From: Bacteroidota bacterium
Lineage (GTDB): Bacteria > Bacteroidota > Bacteroidia > NS11-12g > UBA955
Assembly: GCA_009918425.1 (NCBI GenBank)
Contig: RGEC01000011.1
Location: forward strand, 1 to 21,516
Length of the DNA: 21,516 nt
Direction of reading: 5' to 3'
The notes beneath the pieces were generated by a model, which had not been told where the DNA came from, ran no database searches, and worked only from the letters and a program-made list of their open reading frames with translations. The translations under genes were made by a program, and so were the position numbers. The number at the start of each line of letters is the position of its first letter. Position 1 is the stretch's first letter. Shown one piece after another: positions 19,401 through 21,516 of this stretch.

Positions 19401-21516
19401 AGTAAACCCATCCAGAAGTAGATGCAAAGTTGATGGCCGTAAATGCATTGGCAGCAGTATCTCTTTGAATGGTGTTAAATCTCACCAGTGTTTTTTCATT
19501 GGCACCACTGGAATTACCCGTAGCAATTGCAGTAAATCGGTCTGTAGTAACAGTACTTGCGCACCGGCCTTTGTCTATAGTGTTTCTTAAAATCTGTAAC
19601 CCTTTATTGACGAAGGCGGTAGCAACTATACCATTCACAGATCCAAGCGAGTTGTACAAACCGGTGATTGTATTGTCATTAAACAACATCCTGGACTCAG
19701 GACCCCCATTTAAGGATTCACTTCTGATACCATACATTATTGATCCTGAAATTTGGGTGTTGCTGGCAGTAATGATATTGTTTAAACAGCTGGTAAACAC
19801 ATTGTTGGTCCCTTGACCACTAAACCAAATTCCATTCACAGTAGTACTAGCAGGCATTCCGGTGTATCCGGACTGATTGTTATTGTTAATTCTGTTGAAA
19901 CTTACCGTTAGGTTATTGATATTGTATGTTTTAATACCGCTTTCAACAAAACCAGTAATAACACAGCCTTTTGAAGAGGTATTTCCACCAATGGTCACAT
20001 TCTGATCAATAAATGTGTAAGGAAAAGCAGCATCATTGCTGGACCTAACCAAAATACCGGTATATGCATTTAAAACGGTGTCTGACTCAAGTGTAATGTT
20101 CTCACACCTGCCAGCAGTGTTTACAGGAACAGTGGTTGTGGTAAGTGCATTATTTACAGCACCCACAAAAGCAATACCCTTGTTTCCATTTTCAAACAAT
20201 GTTGGGCCTGCGGACATTACTGGATTCCTGAACCAAACCCGGCAATTGGAAATGGTAATCTTTTGAGAAGCATTGATGGTAGAAGCCCTGAAAACCAGTA
20301 TTCCAGCCTCCATCTGAGAAGCACCAGAAGCGTTTGAATCTGCGAAATTGAGACCATCTATAGTTATAAAATCTCCCCCATGTATACCTAAAATAAAATC
20401 CACAGTGCTAGAAGACGTGTTTAAGGAATTTGAACCGATACCAGCATTTATAAGCGGCTTGGGCCCTGATCCCCTGCTTAAAAAACGGATGGGGCTGGAA
20501 GAAGTACCTGTTGCTGTTAGGTTAATACCAAGAGCAGGAGCCGTTTCTATATATCCGCGCTCAATCCAAACATCTACCGGCCCAGCAATAGAGCCTGCAT
20601 TAAGTGCACTTACAAAAGATGCAAGGGTTGGGTAACAGCTGCTGGGTACGCTATAAACACCTGAGAATGTGCTTCCGGAAACTACGGTGTATGAATAATT
20701 GGAAGTTGCGTTGTTATTTATCTGCAAAGTAGCCAGATCATAAGCGATTTGACCACCGGTGCTTACATCGGAAGACAGTTGTGCACTGGTTTTCGTGGTA
20801 GAAAATGCATAATAATAAACAACTGTACCTGCAGACTGGCATGGTAAAATGGCAGTTCCTGTGGATCCTGACATGGTAACCGGAGCAATTGCCGATGTTG
20901 CAAATGAAGCCGATGTGCTGTAGCGTACATACAACAATTCCCCTGTTGCCGGTGCAGAGGAGGTGGTAATCGTAACAAGCACGCTGTTGTTTGGCACGGG
21001 TGATGTGGTATTGGGAGAAACGGAAGTAATTGAAACAGGATTAAAACCCGTTTCCATTATCGACATACTTTCGTTTGCAGATGTACCTGTTGTGGAATTT
21101 TCACTGATGTTGAAAGTATAATATCTTGATGAAGTAACAGCAGGCAAAGTTCCATCGATACCGCCACCCGAACCATTCGTAGTGGCAGAGCCATAGGCGG
21201 GTGGATTTCCTGTAGCAGGAATTACCAACTGGTTAAAGCCGGGTATTTGAACCTGCGTACCGGTGCCACTTACAGGCCTCCAGTTTCTTGTAAACGAAGG
21301 ACTTACAGCTGTTCCCGTACCATATGACCAGGTTCGGCCTGAAGCCGCTCCGGAGGTTGCTTGAATTCGAACCTGCCTAAAGCGTCCGAAATCACTCAGG
21401 TTATAATCGGTGGTAGTGCCACCGGCAACCTGTGTACGAAGCACAGAAGGAATCTGTGAAAAAGCAACGTTTGTCAGGGCTGATGCGGAAAAAATCAAAA
21501 GGCCTTTAAGGGCGTT
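4180..21516 (-). CDS. Giant multidomain T9SS-secreted protein with beta-helix modules and Ig-like repeats (5' end outside window)
   Basis: One frame without stops gives at least 5,778 residues. It stays open through the right edge. The first in-window start-like codon is a TTG at 21498, which lies inside a hydrophobic stretch (NALKGLLIFSASALTNVAFSQ) that reads as the end of a signal peptide, so the true start is upstream and outside. Approximate order in visible residues: N-terminal domain to 278; beta-helix module 1, 279-1160; sialidase-N-like domain, 1163-1320; module 2, 1322-2141; second sialidase-N-like domain, 2146-2295; module 3, 2296-3429; Ig-like domain, 3431-3528; twenty Ig-like repeats, 3533-5283; degenerate unit to 5359; strand-rich domain to 5690; T9SS sorting domain, 5693-5778. 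Such proteins cross the inner membrane by Sec and the outer membrane by T9SS, then are anchored or released. No enzyme active site was recognised. An adhesin or structural fibre is the most likely role, but this is inference. Confidence 0.93.
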   Translation of the reverse strand, partial: NALKGLLIFSASALTNVAFSQIPSVLRTQVAGGTTTDYNLSDFGRFRQVRIQATSGAASGRTWSYGTGTAVSPSFTRNWRPVSGTGTQVQIPGFNQLVIPATGNPPAYGSATTNGSGGGIDGTLPAVTSSRYYTFNISENSTTGTSANESMSIMETGFNPVSITSVSPNTTSPVPNNSVLVTITTSSAPATGELLYVRYSTSASFATSAIAPVTMSGSTGTAILPCQSAGTVVYYYAFSTTKTSAQLSSDVSTGGQIAYDLATLQINNNATSNYSYTVVSGSTFSGVYSVPSSCYPTLASFVSALNAGSIAGPVDVWIERGYIETAPALGINLTATGTSSSPIRFLSRGSGPKPLINAGIGSNSLNTSSSTVDFILGIHGGDFITIDGLNFADSNASGASQMEAGILVFRASTINASQKITISNCRVWFRNPVMSAGPTLFENGNKGIAFVGAVNNALTTTTVPVNTAGRCENITLESDTVLNAYTGILVRSSNDAAFPYTFIDQNVTIGGNTSSKGCVITGFVESGIKTYNINNLTVSFNRINNNNQSGYTGMPASTTVNGIWFSGQGTNNVFTSCLNNIITASNTQISGSIMYGIRSESLNGGPESRMLFNDNTITGLYNSLGSVNGIVATAFVNKGLQILRNTIDKGRCASTVTTDRFTAIATGNSSGANEKTLVRFNTIQRDTAANAFTAINFASTSGWVYFKGYEISRNTIGGHAVADGIVIQNIGTNSYGIINSSSARLYWVDSNSIIGFYFGSGSSGTSTIWGYYDFGSPANGMRYLRGNTISKIFGPNTISVSNSVIGLQYATASTDNARISQNIISRISGFTSIKGLYTGYGDLIEIDNNIIDSFYTTNASVASTAIGIDHSASGGDSTIIRSNIVSRVVTQSSSTSASIATGMNLGSSAAYKIYTFNNVITDISNQSSSGYARGLNIPGTTTTFQYVWNNRIGNISAPSNSVSTVSATGIEVNGGGSAAVPMRIFNNTIYLNTSGSNSAFSTAALLISGSTTFYADIFNNILYNTSTPGSAATAFSAAIWKTTTGITNTYYTNRCNNNLFFTNASVKTKYPVYRNNVDGITDSTLCQFTARLAAPRELNSAQASVSFLSTSGTSPNFLLVNQSVSTFAEGGGFNRLDFLVPDVQGQTRNLITPDIGADEFSGLAPSVSTASYTASVTQNTATVNPGVRDAVIIAPALTLSSLSSSAPANINRLRFSTTGTTSPSTSIDTAKLWFNTTSGTTAVTPVLLGTVVNPNGGFAFNISERVACAGTVNFLVTYGVKCPGAGTFVLDCQLDSVYISGVGSAVTTTVGAPTGTRSINTVGAGMSGTYTVGGTTPNYATLALAVTDVNARGLSGPVILEVRNGHTERAAAATGITLDVNPPLACGATRPNKNNTLTIRRASGSGSVPIIYAGTGVALSGATTPDGIFKIVGEDYVTIDGISFKDTSLNTTTTQWAEYGILLVKKNINDACKRVVIRNCNITLNRNNIGTAFTNRYGGGSVGILVTNIDGVGNTGLTPTRSSGTVDSVMIRNNIITNVYQPILWYGVESSDRNYFWKDNRDSIVNNVMNNFGGSTVETNGLMMMGVDNYFISGNTIDNKANGGVDHLQTASSMFGIRIGVGSANTTSFENFTGGSIINNTIVWNHAPTAASTTSPHGAIGIYTGGRYSNLTITGNKFINSNFNANSAGTLYGVYLASACNYNQLNISKNRLSGINISSTTKTFYGVYATTYAKNRIVDNDTIINIFNNGSSTGTAYGCYIGYTSTTPGLIDSAMSMSNNVIQKVNYSPLSTGTAGIFYGLFGSTSGYVNCNYNDNLIRNINGFGSNYGIYSSGGNLINAVRNTVDSIATVTFSTSVSGYPFFITSTDSIFASQNTITRVYGNGTTSSAIYGLLAQTCRFAEISRNKVADINATGASTTDIQGVRVLSDFGSLIYNNIIGDIKAPTMSASSSYLTGMLSLGAGIHRIFYNTVYLNSTSSGTDFNSAALYLGTSTGRYTLNNNILYNTSTPNGLGRTVALQKIGSGLDQTAYNAASNNNLFYAGTPGISRLIYRNVTDLAADQTICDFLNRSVLTGGGIRDAYSMTNTLSFSSTTPTNTNYLHINNTTATAVEGTAAPITGIDKDFDGDNRNSIIPDIGADEGNFTPLTSSVSVSDTLIQIPGGVSQGARNIPIFRFDMIMSGATNTPNFTSLRFSTAGTTNPGADLDSAKILFTGTSPVFSANATRFGSAIVNPSGTMTFTGNLPIYCNDTFFFWLVYDVKCGNGGDSIDGSAIDFVLGGTTYSITPSSPAGKRAISSPMSGTFTVGGISPDFNTLSDALTQINLKGLSGSVVLNVRAGHTEVAPVDGLQLYINSSCPGYRSSKSRPIIIRKSGTGANPKIFGYKGTSTLASASPDGIFKIIGEDWVTIDGIDLEDTSTSTSNTTLMEWGYALLNSSSTDGCKRVVIKNATIKMSKNQRESGVLNVGGSGSKAVLVSNLLPTSNTSVVVTAKSGSHDSCLFSNLIIQRCQSGIWINGYNDPISPFSYYNQRDSIVNCRITNFGTTDAAYPLAAQGIRVYETNNVYIKGNNVDNLEDGGLRNNAQLLGIAVTPSNANGNQSVQILNNVVRVGHTAGIASVVVSGIYVSAGGSGSRVDILDNKVWKSSGTASAFGIWYGIRADSRPGILNIERDTVMNDTFLTSMYSLYVAGAGRGMVRNNVIQREYSTNAISHFHLYQSGTSDTMRILNNLIGDAFYPSASTVYGIYALSAVNLEVSGNTINQISSNTGGTLYGIYTSSTTNGLISNNTIQNANLGRSTSSYVYGIYSGTSGANYTVRDNILRDLKCGYSRYGIFVSSASILGRISNNRLVRNYSGNYLSNVNYHFYLSGVTGNSNYFIDSNIIENDTILNGYIYGYYLINSSNNNGNIRNNTWQNSINIGTSTHYPIYTSGSSLRNLNITGNVFTNDSFGTSSTYFGYIGSSVNGIMNFNNNRVSGCKFGGPYYGVYGISSGRYCNYNFNSFSNNTYDYLLYGIYATSSQRYKQIIGDTFTNNRWRAGTATTFYNVYLASSATTDTSVRVEGNVFNNYQLGSTSMSYYGIYNNSSANTSLTERYSRNRFSDIRINGVATGSGVMYGIYNANGASSSPNKFLDSNTFHNLNNQGTGLTEAIYCNYNFGNGHFIRGNNIDSLVSGNSVTGIEMQSIGNKNYTVTNNKIGNLIVYGTAGLSPTLYGIRYGVTGGGTKLYLNNNLVGGLNTPANSPSILRAITAETGSSLDTLFIDHNSIFLNSNTTGANMSATGIFASTTPNLMLRNNLIENSSVQKGTGRVIAFQRSSSILTSFVAGSNGNSFFAGTPGVNNLIFSDGINNSQTLAAYKTLVGSTREAQSVSVDAVFQSSVFATDSFLRLRVFSPVNCALNRGGVPVPLVSRDYWNTARSATTPDIGAHEFDNTPAIVRQPKDSTICPGGNAAFTVAVNAGANASYRWFKNGVAVSNGGTISGATSATLQFTGAVLSDSGNYTVKVWLCGNDTATSTVARLRVLLPSSAATAINSSLTDTICLGRTTTLTPNGGFRGAGAVWSWFTAGCGTTLLASGNSVNVAPAVTTTYFLRAEGTCNTTTCASINIVVQDTSVPATSITGTGTICLGSSTTLTVNGGSLGQAASWKWYSGSCGGTPVGTGSSISVSPTTAGNTTYFVRAEGKCNNTICRSYTVTARDTSIIASSITGTTTICPGQSTTITATGGNLGAGASWKWYGSSCGGTLLNTGASLTVSPATTTTYFVRAEGICNTTICRSVTVTVRDSSVPATSITGSSIICLGTSTTLNVSGGTLGTGASWKWYSGSCGGTSIATGNSVVVSPASATTYFVRAEGTCNNTICRSFTVNLRDTSRPAISASTTGATICLGQSTGVSLSGGFLGAGASWKWYDGSCGGTSFATGTSATVAPTTPGIKAYNVRAEGICNNTICRIVNITVRDTSRAAASILASVDSVCRNAKGKLYTSGGNKGFGASWKWYTGGCGTTLVGTGDTLLVTPNTTTRYYVRAEGTCNTSLCISRLLYSKDTSAPATSITATLDSGCLGQSTTLTVNGGSLGAGAVWKWYDGSCGGSAIATGTNFSTTISINKTYYVRAQGACNSTQCVSKIIKLRTTSSSATSITVSKSTICQGETVNLTKNGGTLGSGGSWKWYNTNCAVGFVASGSTISVSPSQTTTYWVRAEDNCGASGCISTTITVRDTSVAASSISGPTSSVCLGSTNNLSVSGGKLGTGASWKWYTSSCGGTLLGTGSSISVKPALSGTNTYFVRAEGTCNNTICRSITVTTYDTSVAPSSINGPTAVCQRANPMVFKVNGGVLSPGASWNWYRIGCGGSGIPWVGAGDSISLTTAQLGVGTHTFYIRAQGGCNTTKCITHTVTISDTSVPASGITGSASTICRGQSSTLNLSGGSLGAGGSWKWYLGSCGGSSIATGTSLVVSPTAAGTYTYFARAEGTCNNTVCRSFTLTVRDTSVPVTSISGNTSICIGQSSTFTLSGGSLGHGAFWKWYEGGCGNGPSTSGTSITVKPLAAGTYSYFVRAEGTCNYTVCKSVTLTVNDTSGAATSITGTNSIVCRGQSSTMTINGGKLGTGATWKWYLGSCGGTSIASGTTLTVTPSSPGTYVYFARAEGTCNNTACQSYTVVMRDTSVPATSVSATSTTLCVGQSSTFTLVGGSLGHNGLWRWYLNNCGGTSVATGATLKVSPTAAGTYTYFVRAEGSCNTTLCRSVTISVSDTSVPANFITGSNSICVGQSTTLGINGGKLGSGASWKWYDGSCGGNLLSTGTSYKVSPATGGNYVYYLRAEGTCNNTVCRTFLLNVSDTSRPASSITGPDTVCEGRFYVLKRSGGSTGKGAVWNWYRNACGGSGVPWVGAGDSIKTIMGVGVHTYYLNAQGTCNTTNCVTKTVVVVDSSIAPSNQNLGTICLGTRVNMNVNGGRLGYRARWRWYTGSCGGVLVGTGGSLSVRPSSPGTFTYFVRPEGSCNTTSCGTITFTIQDTSKPATSIQVPSIVCQSSKPVVFKRVGGSMSSGGKWNWYRGLPPCLVQGSSWLGSGDSLVMTTAALGVGTHTIYLRGEGGCNSTGCISVTMVVRDTSVPASSIIGDAAICIGQTTTMKVQGGSLGHNGKWNWYSGSCGGTLAGTGDQLQFTATVPGTFTFFARAEGSCNNTVCRSFTITVRDTTKPATSVSATKTTICVGQTTTLSVVGGNLSTGSEWTWYQSSCGGNAIGTGASITVSPATTTTYYVRASGPCGTSVCASTTIEAVGVPQAPAGITSNYNEVCAGTPVKLYATQPPLKVGETRKWYVLVGGNPVPAGSGDSIQININSTTDILVRTENACFNSSGVTKRITLLSLGSGTWVGVKSSDWHDASNWCGGVPTSTTDVTISSGTKFKPVITATAQARNLVINSGTDVAVNSGGTLELYGSLTKAGGFSSAGTVVYRSAGNVSSDGFSTVNLEVNTGGRVSLRGDVTVSGTLTLNKGYVLTGSNQVHVTNRLGSAIVAATGNNNFSVSWIAGNLRRELQTGLETYNFPVGSAAGGNNIEMNTRNIVGTSSMLAYFGVKPGNDMGLNVFENGTPYASVSGGGVWYLIPNATAISGDYDLKLYFNNQTVFTNGMTDNGFSILNRDQSSVMASDWKTPAANSLYVTGQVTNGYAQRNNVKAFGQFGIGLTLYPVKVKGTQYSGSVTIQPNPFNAEFAVNMNIQKAAQVSVNVYDQAGRLVVQQNAGRLSGNNTLKVNAGNLSEGTYTVVVKGDGQTLHTEKMVKILK
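4450..5430 (-). other. Strand-rich domain before the sorting signal
   Basis: It starts GTWVGVKSSDWHDASNWCGG and VPTSTTDVTI, the W-x-x-x-x-S-x-D-W-x-x-x-x-N-W motif frequent near the end of Bacteroidota secreted proteins, followed by repeated short strands (NLVINSGTDVAVNSGGTLEL, GDVTVSGTLTLNKG) and a region with WYLIPN. Function unknown; it probably forms a beta-solenoid or sandwich next to the C-terminal signal. Confidence 0.55.
5440..5667 (-). repeat. Degenerate terminal Ig-like unit
   Basis: It follows unit 20 and keeps EVCAG, RKWY and LVRTENAC, so it is related to the array. It has lost the second and fourth cysteines together (SCGG is replaced by LVGG, and the TIC position by SSG), leaving only the pair typical of an ordinary Ig-like domain. 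Confidence 0.6.
6187..6471 (-). repeat. Long-variant Ig-like unit (unit 18)
   Basis: A 95-residue unit, the longest of the array, with VCQSSKPVVFK, WNWYRGLPPC, SSWLGSGDS and LGVGTHTIYLRGEGG. The loop carries LPPCLVQ in place of CGG but keeps the second cysteine. Confidence 0.75.
6733..6996 (-). repeat. Long-variant Ig-like unit (unit 16)
   Basis: An 88-residue unit of the variant class, with WNWYRNACGGSGVPWVGAGD and VGVHTYYLNAQG. It is closest to unit 10 in the loop around PWVGAGDS. Confidence 0.75.
8311..8589 (-). repeat. Long-variant Ig-like unit (unit 10)
   Basis: This 93-residue unit differs from its neighbours: the first cysteine is followed by QRANPMVFK, the core has WNWYR, and the loop after CGG is longer (SGIPWVGAGDS) and followed by LGVGTHTFY. 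Units 16 and 18 share these traits. Confidence 0.75.
10935..11225 (-). other. Single Ig-like domain before the repeat array
   Basis: About 97 residues: IVRQPKDSTICPGG, YRWFKNGVAVSNG, LQFTGAVLSDSGNYTVKVW and LCGND. This is the common bacterial Ig-like fold (W in strand C, D-S-G-x-Y before strand F). It has only the two cysteines of the B-F disulfide, unlike the four-cysteine units that follow. Confidence 0.75.
11230..14630 (-). other. Beta-helix module 3 of the giant protein (expanded)
   Basis: About 1,130 residues, the longest of the three. The head MSGTFTVGG is close to that of module 2. The tail SNGNSFFAGTPG and PDIGAHEF resembles the other module ends. The extra length comes from the long series of Y-G-I-Y rungs at about 11870-13570. 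The Asn/Tyr/Ile content makes parts of this stretch very AT-rich. Confidence 0.75.
11870..13570 (-). repeat. Ladder of about 19 YGIY-type beta-helix rungs
   Basis: Within module 3 the motif Y-G-[IV]-[YF] or a close variant (YGIYALS, YGIYTSS, YGIYSGT, YGIFVSS, YGYYLIN, YPIYTSG, YGVYGIS, YGIYATS, YGIYNNS, YGIYNAN) recurs about every 28-34 residues, each time followed about 10-15 residues later by I-x-x-N-x-[IF]. I count about 11 strict and 8 looser copies. Spacing and pattern fit one wide rung of a beta-helix per repeat. At the DNA level the copies are diverged. Confidence 0.7.
14633..15080 (-). other. Sialidase-N-terminal-like domain, copy 2
   Basis: About 150 residues between modules 2 and 3. 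LRFSTAGTTNPGADLDSAKI, IVNPSGTMTFTG, FFFWLVYDVKC and PAGKRAIS give a closer match to the BNR-associated N-terminal domain than copy 1. The two copies sit at the same place relative to the beta-helix modules, so the module plus linker was probably duplicated as a block. Confidence 0.65.
15095..17550 (-). other. Beta-helix module 2 of the giant protein
   Basis: About 820 residues. The head is MSGTYTVGG, NYATLALAVTDVNARGLSGP, VRNGHTERA, then DGIFKIVGEDYVTIDGISF and CKRVVIRNCNI. It is clearly related to module 3 (MSGTFTVGG, DGIFKIIGEDWVTIDGIDL, CKRVVIKNATI) and more distantly to module 1. Rungs carry the x-G-[IVL]-[YF] ladder (IGIYTGG, YGVYLAS, YGVYATT, YGCYIGY, YGLFGST, YGIYSSG). The tail is LYNTSTP, SNNNLFYAGTPG and PDIGADEG. 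Substrate or partner is unknown. Confidence 0.75.
17555..18030 (-). other. Sialidase-N-terminal-like domain, copy 1
   Basis: About 155 residues following beta-helix module 1. The pattern RLRFSTTGTTSPSTSIDTAK, then a strand, VVNPNGGFAFN, FLVTYGVKC and a closing PTGTRSIN matches what I know of the N-terminal domain of BNR-repeat neuraminidases (LxFxTxGTTNPxDIxxAK, xNPxGxFxFxG, FWLxYDV, PAGxRxI). The same layout recurs after module 2. The assignment is by eye. Confidence 0.6.
18037..20680 (-). other. Beta-helix module 1 of the giant protein
   Basis: About 880 residues. The head reads FSGVYSV, YPTLASFVSALNAG, then GGDFITIDGLNF and KITISNCRVW, the start of a right-handed parallel beta-helix. Dozens of rungs follow with N-x-I and x-G-[ILVM]-x patterns (NGIWFSG, YGIRSES, IGLQYAT, KGLYTGY, TGMNLGS). 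The tail is LYNTSTP, NNNLFF and finally PDIGADEF, an ending frequent in secreted Bacteroidota beta-helix proteins. Many such domains bind or cut polysaccharides; no catalytic residues could be assigned here. Confidence 0.75.
20681..21516 (-). other. Signal peptide end and N-terminal domain of the giant protein
   Basis: The visible part begins NALKGLLIFSASA and reaches AFSQ, a plausible signal-peptidase site; the basic start of the signal is missing. About 250 Ser/Thr/Gly-rich residues follow. The part around 20700-21080 (SITSVSPNTTSPVPNNSVLV to VVYYYAFSTTKTSAQLS) resembles the Ig-like or fibronectin-like domains common at the front of Bacteroidota secreted proteins, where a carbonyl-free strand ending YYYAFST is typical. 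The exact family is not recognised. Confidence 0.55.

Noticed and set aside
11230..20680. Possible polysaccharide lyase or sialidase activity of the beta-helix modules
   Set aside because: No catalytic residue pattern or sialidase BNR motif could be recognised; the modules are described as beta-helix only.

Overview
The window suggests a member of the Bacteroidota. The signs are a C-terminal type IX secretion (T9SS) sorting domain on a giant secreted protein, a TAnnTTTG-type promoter element just before obg, the Bacteroidota form of leucyl-tRNA synthetase, and a TonB-dependent receptor plug of a kind common in that phylum. I cannot name a genus from the sequence.

Layout: (1) 1-408, minus strand, the N-terminal 136 residues of a TonB-dependent outer-membrane receptor; the rest lies beyond the left edge. 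(2) 421-1419, minus, obg, a ribosome-associated GTPase, 12 bases upstream of the receptor gene and possibly co-transcribed with it. (3) 1420-1508, an 89-base divergent promoter region. (4) 1509-4112, plus, leuS. (5) 4113-4179, a short convergent spacer with a strong hairpin that can end transcription from both sides. (6) 4180 to the right edge, minus, one uninterrupted reading frame of over 17.3 kb. It encodes at least 5,778 residues, and its start codon lies outside the window.

The giant protein fills about 80% of the window. In protein order it has: the end of a probable signal peptide; an N-terminal domain; three large beta-helix modules with related head and tail sequences, separated by two domains resembling the N-terminal domain of BNR-repeat sialidases; one ordinary Ig-like domain; 20 consecutive Ig-like units of 85-95 residues, each with four cysteines at fixed positions; one degenerate unit; a strand-rich domain; and a T9SS type A sorting signal. 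It looks like a very long, disulfide-rich surface or released fibre, perhaps an adhesin. No catalytic motif was recognised, so the function is inferred from architecture only.

The housekeeping genes (obg, leuS) and the giant gene show no obvious functional link. There are no rRNA or tRNA genes, CRISPR arrays or insertion sequences that I can see, and no gene-free stretch longer than 90 bases.
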